From G963701675 sp963701675 (lineage in GTDB: Bacteria > Planctomycetota > Planctomycetia > Gemmatales > Gemmataceae), in contig OY969623.1 in the NCBI GenBank assembly GCA_963701675.1, positions 2,046,001 through 2,110,000 of the forward strand: a DNA stretch of 64,000 nt, written 5' to 3'. The position numbers were made by a program, and so were the translations under genes. The notes under the pieces are model-generated. The model saw only the letters and a list, made by a program, of their open reading frames with translations. It made no database searches and was not told where the DNA came from. Shown piece after piece: positions 18,064 through 26,573 of the stretch (positions are counted from its first letter, which is position 1; each line of letters begins with the position of its first letter).

Positions 18064-19402
18064 GTTGCGGCTCCTTTCACCCCGACCAACGCATTCGTGC
18101 CGTACGGACCTGAAGGAAACACCGGCGCGGCGCCATCCAACCGACGCTGTCCTTCCGGACTTTCATGCGACATAACCTGACCTGCAGCGGCGAGTGCCCG
18201 GGCACTGACCGAGAGCACACGGAGAAATCCTTCGGAATCTGCGTGATCGAACTCGCCGATGGCCTCCATTGAAGCATTGGCTTCCGAGTACAGTGAATGA
18301 GGAAGATCAGTCGCCGCCGAGAAGGTGACGCTCCCCTTGTAGAGCGATACGGTCACCGTTCCTGTTACCAACCGGCTCACCGGCGCGATCGCCGACTTCA
18401 CCATCTGCGATGCCATATCGAATCCGTACCCTTGATACAACTGTCGGCCAACCAGGACTGACAATTGGTCGAATAGCTCGCGCACCCGACGGTCAAGCAC
18501 TAACTGAAGCACATAGGCATAACAAGTCCCAAGGAGTTCCATCCCCGGTGCCTCATAAACCCCTCGGGACTTGATCCCGACGAACCGGTTCTCGACCAGG
18601 TGATAGCATATGCCAACGCCGTTCCTACCGCCGATCCGGTTCGCTCTCGAGATGGCCTGAAAGGGATCAACAGACTCGCCGTTGATCGCGACCGGCCACC
18701 CCTTCTCGAAGCGGACGCAAAACTGCTCCGGTTGGCTTGGGGCGTCGATGGAAAGTACGCCCATCTCAGGCGTCACGGCACTCGGCGGGGTTTCAAGCGA
18801 CTCCAGCTTTCCGGCCTCGTGGGTGAGGCCGAGCAAGTTGGCATCGGTCGAGTAGGGCGCATCCTTCGTGGCTTTGATGGGTAACTTCTGATCGACACAG
18901 TAATCGATCATTTCACTACGGCCCCGAAATCGCGCGAGGAACGCCTCGTCCCGCCAAGGGGCGTACACCTGCAGATCAGGCGCGAGCATGTTGGTGACGA
19001 GCTGAAAACGAACTTGGTCATTGCCGCGGCCCGTGGCGCCATGGCTAAGGATGGTGATGCCTCGTTTCTTCATCTCAGGGATCATTCCGGCGACGATGAC
19101 CTGGCGGCCGAGGCCGGTCGTATTCCAATAGCGCCCTCGTAACATGCCTGCGCCTGGATGACCTCGATGCCGGCCTCTGCGATGGCGTTGTGCAGTGGCA
19201 AAACAACAAGCTCGGTTGCACCGCAAGCGAGCATTCTCTGCCTGACGTCCTTGAAGTCGGTCTCGTCCGGTTGTCCCATGTCCGCCGTGAAGCAAACTAT
19301 CCGCACACCTTCTTCGCTGAGCCAACGCGTGATGGTACAACTGTCGAGACCACCCGACGCTGCAAAAGCCACTGTCTTGCCTTTTAGAGCATCTAGTTTC
19401 AT
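18060..19402 (-). pseudogene. argG: Argininosuccinate synthase, interrupted by one-base deletion
   Basis: Ligates citrulline and aspartate with ATP. The N-terminal part reads VAFAASGGLDSCTITRWL (PP-loop ATP motif SGGLDS) and GQPDETDFKDV; after about 90 residues (QAQACYEG) the frame shifts and continues GRYWNTTGLGR, ILSHGATGRGNDQVRFQL, YSTDANLLGLTHEAG, RANRIGGRNGVGICYH and KSRGVYEAPGMELL to the end. Adding one base at GAGGGCGCT (about 19131-19135) restores a full-length, E. coli-type enzyme of about 447 residues. All other motifs are intact, so the gene is either freshly broken or the base is missing from the assembly. The start at 19402 has GGAGG at good spacing. Operon argG-argH. Confidence 0.9.
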
Positions 19403-19581
19403 CGAGCTAACCTCCGTGAACACATTGGTGAGAGTTCAGTTCATCCGTCTCAGATCGCCCGGCAATGACGGATTGTAAGAACCCGACGGCGTTTCTAACA
19501 AGAGCTACTAAAGCACTACTTGATCGGCTTTGCAGCAGACTTTACAATTCTTCTAAGAGCGCGGTATCTAGCGGGATCAAA

Positions 19582-20538
19582 ATGAAGTCATCTTTGAAGA
19601 ACGTGGGAAAACTCAAGTTTTCTGAAACGCTGGCCAAACTAATTGACGGAGACAAGCGAAGCGTTGCGCGAAAAGAAATTTGCAAACGAGTCGGGATTTC
19701 TCAGGCCGTACTGTCGCAATACCTCCACGGGAAATCGACGCCCCGGCTAACGACGCTGGTTGCTCTGGGGGATTTCTTTGGAGTGGATCTCCACTACCTC
19801 GTCTTGGGTGAACAGTTGCAGCCGTCCCGTACCATTGACCTCGGCCCGTTCGAGTACATCGACAAAAGCCTCGCCGGCCTTCACGCCAAGAATGACGCGT
19901 ATTTCTCGGCGGTAGCTCGCATGACATCAGCGCTTGCCCAAGAGGTCGAAAGTGCCGCCCGCAAGGTCGTAGATGAATACGACATCAGCGGGGGCGTAAT
20001 CCACGACAACGAGATTTTCACCATCGAACAGTACAGTGAGGAAACGGTGCTTGTTCGGCTGCGCCTCGACTATGAGTTTGACGCCAAGGAGGGACAGCCG
20101 TATCGGACGACGCCCGGAGGCCGGTTCCTACCCCTGGTGGCGAGAAACCTAAGCGAAGGGAGAAAGTATGCCTACGTCCTTCCTCGCGCTGTTTGCGACT
20201 GGCGGACCCCGGTGAGGGAATTTCGGAAGGCATTGAGTTCCCTTGGGGTTCGCGACGATGAACTACGAGAACGTTGTCGGATCGGCACGACCGATGCCCC
20301 GCTCGTCGCCGGCTGCGTTCTCTACCGACTCAATTTCGATCGCTTCCAGGCCGGCTGCCCACAACTTCATGCCCGCCTTGGGGTGTCCGTCGTGCGCGAG
20401 CGTCGGGAAGCATGGCTCGGCTGTACGCTTCCTCCAACTACAAAACTCCAGGCAAACCCCGTGATGGACAGTTACCATCTCAACCAAGCAAGAAAGATGG
20501 TCAGCTACATTCTCGAAAATGATTGGGAGGAGATTTGA
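19582..20538 (+). CDS. XRE-family HTH regulator with unknown C-terminal domain
   Basis: 319 residues. An HTH_3-type domain at about residues 13-75: ARKEICKRVGISQAVLSQYLHG..TPRLTTLVALGDFFGVDLHYLVLG. The C-terminal 240 residues (VIHDNEIFTIEQYSEETVLVRLRL and RKYAYVLPRAV) form a mixed alpha/beta domain I do not recognise, perhaps ligand- or partner-binding. The ATG at 19582 opens with a Lys-rich start (MKSSLKNVGKLKFSETL); the longer open frame overlaps the argG promoter. It is transcribed divergently from argG and its stop lies two bases before the next gene's ATG. Confidence 0.75.
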   Translation: MKSSLKNVGKLKFSETLAKLIDGDKRSVARKEICKRVGISQAVLSQYLHGKSTPRLTTLVALGDFFGVDLHYLVLGEQLQPSRTIDLGPFEYIDKSLAGLHAKNDAYFSAVARMTSALAQEVESAARKVVDEYDISGGVIHDNEIFTIEQYSEETVLVRLRLDYEFDAKEGQPYRTTPGGRFLPLVARNLSEGRKYAYVLPRAVCDWRTPVREFRKALSSLGVRDDELRERCRIGTTDAPLVAGCVLYRLNFDRFQAGCPQLHARLGVSVVRERREAWLGCTLPPTTKLQANPVMDSYHLNQARKMVSYILENDWEEI

Positions 20539-20540
20539 AC

Positions 20541-21326
20541 ATGCGGTTTGCGGGGTTGCGTCTCGAACTGCGTGGTGAGCGGGTGGCGACATACGTTGTA
20601 CTGAAGGTCAAGAATCTGGAGGAGCCACTCCTCATCGACTGTTCTCAACGGAATACCCGAACAAAGTTAACCTATATTTGCATGAAAGGCCTGAAACGAC
20701 TGCTGCCGCCAATGCATATCGATCGCCATACCGGAACCATCAAGCTGCCTAATGGGTACGCCATCGAGCCGAATCTATCACAACAGGAATTTCGGGCCAA
20801 CCAGATCTTTTCCCATTCTCGATGCCGCAACTGCGGCACGTTGCCCTGGATCCACTATGAGTTTTCCGGCGGCGAACTTAAAGGGAAAACCATTCTCGTC
20901 GGCTTGTGCTTCTATGACCAGACTTTGGTGTCCGTGAGCGTTTCCGCCAACCTTTATCCACCAGGCAATGCTGATTGGTCGAACTACTCGCTCGATGTGG
21001 AAGCCGCGGCCAAGAGATTTCATGAACGCATACTAACAGACACGTTAGGCAAACCGACCAAGTCAGAGCAACCTGCCGCCGAATACCTTTCGGACAGGAA
21101 AACGACGCTCACTTCTTCTCATACATGGGCTTTTGCGTGGGGAAGCGTGAATTCGGCGCACGATTCCAAGGGCGGCGGGACATTCTTAACCATCTCGTAC
21201 GGGAACCGAGAGGCGCTGGCCAGGAAGGCGTACCACCGGTTACAAGCGGGGCCAAATCCGCTGAGCAAGCTCATCGGACGGGTGTTTGGCAACGTGAAGC
21301 AGGCCCTCGGTTCTCCGCGTCCTTAG
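20541..21326 (+). CDS. Hypothetical protein coupled to the XRE regulator
   Basis: 261 residues, MRFAGLRLELRGERVATYVV. Strong GGGAGGAG ribosome site inside the end of the regulator gene, 2-nt spacing: translational coupling. A CRNCGT pair near residue 96 gives only two cysteines of a possible zinc site. Predicted mixed alpha/beta, no signal peptide, no membrane segment. Function unknown; it probably works with the regulator as a two-gene module. Confidence 0.65.
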   Translation: MRFAGLRLELRGERVATYVVLKVKNLEEPLLIDCSQRNTRTKLTYICMKGLKRLLPPMHIDRHTGTIKLPNGYAIEPNLSQQEFRANQIFSHSRCRNCGTLPWIHYEFSGGELKGKTILVGLCFYDQTLVSVSVSANLYPPGNADWSNYSLDVEAAAKRFHERILTDTLGKPTKSEQPAAEYLSDRKTTLTSSHTWAFAWGSVNSAHDSKGGGTFLTISYGNREALARKAYHRLQAGPNPLSKLIGRVFGNVKQALGSPRP

Positions 21327-21354
21327 GCGGTCCAAAGGCTGAATCTCGACCAAC

Positions 21355-21486
21355 ATGATTGACATTGGCGCGTTCGAGGTGCAGGCAACAGGTATATCGA
21401 ACCTCGCCAACGCTCGGCAGGGGTCTGCCGATTTCGTCAGATTGTTGATTGCTGCATTCATGACATCCGACGACGACCAAGATTGA
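21355..21486 (+). pseudogene. 3' tail of a choice-of-anchor/surface protein, copy 1
   Basis: Begins MIDIGAFEVQATG, the typical C-terminal end of right-handed-helix surface proteins of planctomycetes ('G.IDIGAFEVQ'), followed by about 30 unrelated-looking codons. A 26-base stretch is nearly identical to 22845-22870. Only the tail is present. Confidence 0.55.
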
Positions 21487-21529
21487 CGAACTTTGCGCCT
21501 ATAACAGGTCTCACTGACACCCGCTCCGA

Positions 21530-21763
21530 TCATCCGCTGACCCGGCCATCGTTGGGGCCTTTGGACTCGTCAAAACTCCATCGCCACACCGTGCTCAAGA
21601 CGCCGCCCGCCACACACGCAACACCTAACACCGCATACATCACCCGCAAGGTTTTCGCTTCTGGCGGTTCGTATGTGGCCAGGAAGCCAAATAGGCAGAA
21701 GAGCGCGGCTGCAAACAACGTCGTGGACACGACGATCCGCGTGAGCCATTTGAAGAAATGCAT
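21530..21763 (-). CDS. Small membrane protein (two TM helices)
   Basis: 77 residues. Two hydrophobic helices: LTRIVVSTTLFAAALFCLFG and TLRVMYAVLGVACVAGGVLS, with a short charged tail. Function unknown. It is the last of four small minus-strand genes lying between two copies of the same surface-protein tail. Confidence 0.6.
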   Translation of the reverse strand: MHFFKWLTRIVVSTTLFAAALFCLFGFLATYEPPEAKTLRVMYAVLGVACVAGGVLSTVWRWSFDESKGPNDGRVSG

Positions 21764-21816
21764 TCTACTTCATCCGCAGCAACGTCGCCCGCGGCCCCAA
21801 GTCCGGACGCGGAGAT

Positions 21817-22023
21817 TTATTTCATTGCAGTCCATCTCGCCACCGCGACCTTGAACTCCTCTTCGCTGACACGCTCTGACCGAAAGAGCAGGTCATCCAC
21901 TGAATATGGCAACCACTCGCCGACCGCATTCATCACTTCGGGTAGCATCATTTTTTCCCATCGGACGGGCCGCTCGCCGGCTTCGGAGAGGTAGTATCGT
22001 GGGAAGTCCTCTTCTTCGTCCAT
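21817..22023 (-). CDS. Small hypothetical protein
   Basis: 68 residues, MDEEEDFPRYYLSEAGERP..EVMNAVGEWLPYSVDDLLFRSE. The internal ATG at 22023 is preferred because it lies after the stop of the preceding gene (20-nt gap); the longer frame overlaps that gene. No recognisable domain. Confidence 0.5.
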   Translation of the reverse strand: MDEEEDFPRYYLSEAGERPVRWEKMMLPEVMNAVGEWLPYSVDDLLFRSERVSEEEFKVAVARWTAMK

Positions 22024-22043
22024 ATCAGACCCGTCCACTGAAT

Positions 22044-22295
22044 CTACCCTTTCACCCGTAGTATCGCCTTTCGGGCCTCGCAGCCCAAGCACTCGCCGCA
22101 ATGACACCCAATGTTGAGCCCCGCGGCAGACAACGCGACGGAGTAAAGGTCTGGCGCCGCGGCGAATAGCTTCGCGATCCGCTTATGATTCCGGCCGACG
22201 GTTTGGACAATGAGAAAGTTCCGGCAATCGAAGACACGAGAGAATTCGTGTGCGTTGAGTTCAGCCCGCCAGGGTGTTGTCCGTTCATGACTCAT
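22044..22295 (-). CDS. Small phage-like protein (Ea22-like 'AAAPDL' motif)
   Basis: 83 residues. The centre reads GRNHKRIAKLFAAAPDLYSVAL, close to the 'NAxLIAAAPDLLAAL' motif of small phage proteins such as Ea22-like, followed by a Cys cluster (GCHCGECLGC), possibly metal-binding, and ARKAILRVKG. The match to a phage family is by motif only. Confidence 0.55.
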   Translation of the reverse strand: MSHERTTPWRAELNAHEFSRVFDCRNFLIVQTVGRNHKRIAKLFAAAPDLYSVALSAAGLNIGCHCGECLGCEARKAILRVKG

Positions 22296-22332
22296 GCCCC
22301 GACACTAGCAACCCTGTAGCCCGGTGAGTAGC

Positions 22333-22521
22333 TTAGCCGTCCCTCGCGTACTCCTCGTCCACCCGTGTCTCACACGCTTCCGCGACATCTTGGAACACCT
22401 GCCAGATTCGCCATGCAAAATCCTGCATCTCTGCGGTGTTCATTGTCCCCAGCTCGGCGCCCACCGCTCGTAACTCAATCAACGGGGAGACCAGTTGCCA
22501 ATCGAATTCAGTGTCCGGCAT
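22333..22521 (-). CDS. Small hypothetical protein
   Basis: 62 residues, MPDTEFDWQLVSPLIELRAV..FAWRIWQVFQDVAEACETRVDEE. Helical, acidic. The frame is open to 22599, but that part is antisense to the surface-protein fragment starting near 22546, so the ATG at 22521 is chosen. First gene of the four-gene minus-strand cassette. Confidence 0.45.
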   Translation of the reverse strand: MPDTEFDWQLVSPLIELRAVGAELGTMNTAEMQDFAWRIWQVFQDVAEACETRVDEEYARDG

Positions 22522-22546
22522 ATAGTCCGAAGGCAAGGGCACGACG

Positions 22547-22966
22547 TTGAGTGTGTTTCTGCGGAACACGATCGTGGCCGGTAACCTCTCCGGTGACATC
22601 AGCGGGACTCTAGCTTCTTCAGGTTACAACCTGGTCGCTGACAGCGCCGACGCATCAGGCTTCGCGCCGACCGACATCCTCGACGTTGACCCGCTCCTCG
22701 GCTCCCTGGCCGACAACGGCGGCCCGACCTTAACGATGGCACTCCTCCCCGGCAGCCCGGCCATGGACGCCGGCGACAACACGGACGCGCCCGAATTCGA
22801 TCAACGCGGCCCCGGTTTCCCGCGGATTGTCAATGGCACGATCGACATCGGCGCGTTCGAGGTGCAGGCGTCGCCGATACCGCCGCCCACCCGACTCTTG
22901 CAGCGTCCTGGGTCTGGCCTCCACACGCTGATCCTGGCGACGGCTGATTTGGATTCGCTTACCTAA
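22547..22966 (+). pseudogene. 3' end of a right-handed beta-helix surface protein, copy 2
   Basis: Reads RNTIVAGNLSGDISGTLAS, GYNLVADSADASGF, DPLLGSLADNGGPTLTMALL, PGSPAMDAGD and TIDIGAFEVQASP, the conserved end of polymorphic outer-membrane/choice-of-anchor Q proteins in planctomycetes. The N-terminal hundreds of residues are missing. The fragment starts abruptly where the small-gene cassette begins, suggesting the cassette replaced or displaced the rest of the gene. Confidence 0.65.
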
Positions 22967-22983
22967 ATCCTTGACCGGAGGAT

Positions 22984-23289
22984 TTGTCACATATTCTGAG
23001 TAACCGGGAGTTCAGCGCTCTTGTTGTCATCAATGACGCGGGCCGTCCGGTCGGCGTTGTCAGTCGAACGGACATTGTTCGGCGTGAAGCCAAGCCGTCC
23101 ACGACGGATGTCCAGGAGATCATGACGGCCGTGGTCGTTTCAGTAAAGTCTGACGACCCTGCATGGGAAGTGGTTGCCAAAATGACGGCTCTCAAACTGC
23201 ATCGGCTATTTGTCGTGGACCGAACCGGCGCGCTTATCGGTGTGATCAGCGCCATCGACATCATTCGGAAGCTGCGTCGAGTTTCATAG
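22984..23289 (+). pseudogene. CBS-domain protein lacking its first half-domain
   Basis: Reads SNREFSALVVINDAGRPVGVVSRTDIVRR, then VQEIMTAVVVSVKSDDPAWEV and HRLFVVDRTGALIGVISAIDII, a CBS pair that binds adenosine nucleotides and usually regulates a partner. The expected start ('VxDVMTxxPVTVxPDxTVxEAA') is absent: the open frame begins inside CBS1 with only a TTG. It follows the surface-protein fragment by 17 nt. Probably a 5'-truncated gene; a functional short form cannot be excluded. Confidence 0.65.
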
Positions 23290-23877
23290 GGGAGTTAACG
23301 CCTCCACACCGTGGTTGCCTTGCGTGCGCCATCCGCCCGCAATCATCCGTTCAAAATCTTTGTCAAACGGAGTGGCACTAGTGAATGCCGAGGAAGCGTG
23401 GTGGTAGACGACTAAACCCCGTTAGGTAAAAATAGTCCGCCAGTACCGGATCCAGGAACTACTATACACCGCGACACCAGCCGATTCCATGTCTTGCGGG
23501 CCGTGCGCCTCCGTGAGTGGTTCGCCGCGCAAACCACTGTCCTTCCTTTGCAGCTCCGGGATTTCGAATGACATTCGGGGAGCCGATCGTCGCAGCAAAA
23601 ACTCGCCCCGTCTGCAGCGTACAAAGCTAGGTCGACCACTTCACCATTACTTGATAACCCTGGTCCGAACTATCCTCATCGGTGGTGGCACTGACGAGCC
23701 ACCGACCATCGGGACTGAAGTGATGGGAGCGTCAAACAACGAGACGATTACACTGCTGGACGAATAGAGACAATTTTCTACTTGGACCGGTCTAAACCGA
23801 AACCCTGGGACGCCTCGGTTGTTTACAATGGCACGCGAGATGACAACGCTAATCAACCTGGTAATGGAGCTCCGACA
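23290..23877. other. Intergenic, no gene seen
   Basis: Several short frames on both strands, none with coding character. No RNA gene, terminator or mobile-element end was found. The region probably contains the promoter of the hydrolase downstream. Confidence 0.4.
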
Positions 23878-25044
23878 ATGCCGCCGTTCGGATTGCGCTA
23901 CCGCCCCGCCGTGGAGACGCTGGAAGGCCGAATCATCCCTCGAGTCGATATCCTCAATCTGAACTACGCCGGTGACGGACTAACCTCTCATCTTCTCGAC
24001 TTGCACTTGCCGGATGATTATCAAACCGGCCAGCCGTTACCTACCATTGTCTGGATCCATGGGGGCGGATGGCAAAGCGGAAGCAAGGCGAGCTGGGGCC
24101 CGGCGATGCCATTCGTCGAACGCGGTTATGCAGTAGCAAGCTTGAACTACCGTCTGTCCGGGGAGGCGATTTGGCCGGCGCAAATCCATGATGTGAAAGG
24201 TGCGATCCGCTGGCTGCGTACGCATGCGGCCGAGTACCATTTCGATCCGGCGCGCTTCGCCACGTGGGGTTCTTCGGCCGGCGGCCACCTCGCCACTTCC
24301 GCCGGGACCATGAACGTGACGCGTTTGGAAGGAGATATCGGCGGCAACCTCGACCAGTCGAGTCAGGTTCAAGCCGTTGTCGACTACTATGGGCCGACCG
24401 ATCTCTGGCAAATTTGGCAGGTCCCAGGCTATGCAGGTCACGGGGAGGCCGGCTCGCCGGAATCCAAGCTCATCGGCGCCACCCTCAAGTTCAACCCTCG
24501 GAAAGCCGGCGTCGCCAGCCCCACAACCTTCGTGACGAGTGACGACCCACCGACGATGATGGCCCACGGGACGTTGACCGACACGAACGGCGACGGAATC
24601 CCCGACGGCGACGGTGTGGTTCCGTGGCAGCAAACCGAAATCCTTCACGACTTGCTGGACAACGTGGGGATCGACAACGTCTTGTACTATCTTCCCGGCG
24701 TCGGCCATGGCGGCCCGGAGTTCACGACGCCGCTCATGGAGCAACGCGTGGCGGACTTTCTCTCCGAACATCTTCCGATCCCGATCACGCCGCCGTTTAC
24801 CGGTGTCGAGCTACGCCACACAGCGACGGACTTCGAACTCATCACCAACTCCGATTCTGGGCGCGCCGTTATCGCGGCCAACCGAAACGCGTTCACGGCC
24901 TACCATCGGCTTGCGACGGCGGACGATGTCACTGCGACAACTCCCGCAAGCTCTGCACGCCCACGATTGGCATTTGGCGCCGCTGCCGCGGAGTCTGACT
25001 TGTGGCGCACAACTTTCGATGAGCCCGTACGGTCAAGAAACTGA
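23878..25044 (+). CDS. Alpha/beta hydrolase, BD-FAE/HSL-like, exported
   Basis: 388 residues. The N terminus has the planctomycete signature VETLEGRIIP. Esterase motifs: oxyanion-hole VWIHGGGWQSGSK, nucleophile elbow WGSSAGGH, YYGPTDL, a Ca-binding-like loop DTNGDGIPDGDG inserted before the acid, and the catalytic His in YLPGVGHGGPEF. This matches carboxylesterases of the BD-FAE type, which act on short-chain esters or decorated sugars. The start at 23878 has GGAG nine bases upstream; the longer frame adds 32 unlikely residues. The last 90 residues are unrelated to the hydrolase fold. Confidence 0.8.
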   Translation: MPPFGLRYRPAVETLEGRIIPRVDILNLNYAGDGLTSHLLDLHLPDDYQTGQPLPTIVWIHGGGWQSGSKASWGPAMPFVERGYAVASLNYRLSGEAIWPAQIHDVKGAIRWLRTHAAEYHFDPARFATWGSSAGGHLATSAGTMNVTRLEGDIGGNLDQSSQVQAVVDYYGPTDLWQIWQVPGYAGHGEAGSPESKLIGATLKFNPRKAGVASPTTFVTSDDPPTMMAHGTLTDTNGDGIPDGDGVVPWQQTEILHDLLDNVGIDNVLYYLPGVGHGGPEFTTPLMEQRVADFLSEHLPIPITPPFTGVELRHTATDFELITNSDSGRAVIAANRNAFTAYHRLATADDVTATTPASSARPRLAFGAAAAESDLWRTTFDEPVRSRN

Positions 25045-25194
25045 AACAACGATCCAAGCCGGGAAGTAATAGACTTTTCGAAGCTCAGTCGAGAGACTTT
25101 TCGCCCGAGGGACACGATGCCGCAGGGTCGAACTGAGCCTCATGGCGCACCTACCTTCAGGCGCCACCGGTGACAACAATGAGACCGCTCCAGT

Positions 25195-26273
25195 TTATGC
25201 GGCGCGGTAGTAGTAACGGAACATGCCGCCTAGACGCTCCAGACATTCAACCGAGCCTGAGCAGCGGCCAACTTCTTCTCCGGCTTCGATCAGCCGGTTG
25301 TGCAACCCTTGGTGATTTCGCTCGCGGTGATAATGGATTTCGTACTCCGCCAGGGCACGGCGTAACATGGCTTCTCCGAAAAAGATCATGCGATCCAAAC
25401 ACTCGTCGCGAAGGCTTCGCCAATAGCGCTCCAAATGCGCGTTGAGATTCGGAGTTTGCGGGGGTAGCCGCACCGGCTTCACCTCGGCATCCTGCAAGAT
25501 CGCCCGAAACGTCTGGCTAAACTTCGCATCTCGGTCCATCAAGACATAGCGCTTGCCCACCAGAAACCCGTCGTCGAACGCGACCATGTTGCGGGCCGCC
25601 TGCTTGATCCACGCCTCATTCGGATGGACCGTCAGTCCCGCGAAATGCACACGGCGCGTGGCCAGCTCCATGACGGCGAGCAGGTAATAAGTGACGAGTC
25701 CACGATGGCTCCAGACCTCGATAGTCGTGAAATCGATGGCGGCCAGCACGTCCCAATGGGCTTTCAAGAAGGTCTTCCAGGTCGAGGTCAGGCGTCGTTT
25801 GGGCGCAGGTTCTATGCCGTGGCGCGCAGGATGTTAGCGACGGTAGTATCCGAAATGTCGTGCCCCAAGTTAGCCAGCGCTCCTTGAATCCGATCGTATC
25901 CCCAAGTCGGGTTCTCGCGCGCCATACGCACGACCAGTTCTTGGGCTTCTTTCGATGTCGGCGGACGGCCCATCTTGCTTCTCCGGTCGCTGAAGTTCCA
26001 TTTTTGCGCGATGAGAGTTTGATGCCAGCGCAAGATGGTGTCAGGAGTAAAGATGGTGCTGACTTCGGCCAACAGCTTGCGGCCCAAGACCTTGCCTTTG
26101 AGGGCGAGGCGTCGGCGCTGGTCGTCGTTAAGCAGGATGCGGCGCTTACCGAGCTTCTCCTTCAGGATTTGGTTCTCGGTGCGAAGGAAATCAATGACCT
26201 CTTGCTGTCGATGGTTGACCCAGCCAGCTAAGCTCGTTACGAGGATATGCCAAGGCTTGATGATGAAGTTCAT
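25195..26273 (-). pseudogene. Integrase-core (rve) transposase of an IS, frameshifted
   Basis: N-terminal helix-turn-helix part: RRRLALKGKVLGRKLLAEV, DTILRWHQTLIAQKW and WGYDRIQGALANLGHDIS. The frame then ends at about 25812; one base earlier it continues RHGIEPAPKRRLTSTWKTFL and the DDE core AAIDFTTIEVW, LMDRDAKFSQTF and NAHLERYWRSLRDECLDR (D, D, E present). A one-base deletion within CTGCGCGCC (about 25820-25830) explains the break. The restored protein is about 360 residues, as in stand-alone integrase-type transposases. No convincing terminal inverted repeats were found. Confidence 0.8.
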
Positions 26274-26528
26274 CGCTCACGACTGACAACCGGAGGCGCT
26301 GGCAGATGTCCCAGCATCAGGTCTTGTAGGGCGTTTGTCAATCGTCAGCCGGTTCGAATCGGCCGAAAACCCATCTCGCAAACTCAAGTGGGATCCCTAT
26401 TTGCACATCGGCCGGTAGAGTCGAGAAGTGGCGCGGTGGGTTAGGCTTCGGCTTGCTTCCGTGTCAGGGTTTCCCCGTTTGTGGCTCAGGAACCGCTTGC
26501 CATACTCCGTCTCCACTTCCCGCTCGTC

Positions 26529-26561
26529 GAACCGGACAGGCAGATTTCCCGCATCCGGCTC
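26529..26561 (-). ncRNA. Group II intron domain V
   Basis: On the minus strand GAGCCGGATGCGGGAAATC.. folds as the conserved 34-nt hairpin: AGCCGGA pairs with TCCGGTT, and an inner stem is capped by a GAAA-type loop. This is the catalytic core and lies 13 nt past the maturase stop, as expected. Confidence 0.8.
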
Positions 26562-26573
26562 TCGGACAAGGAA

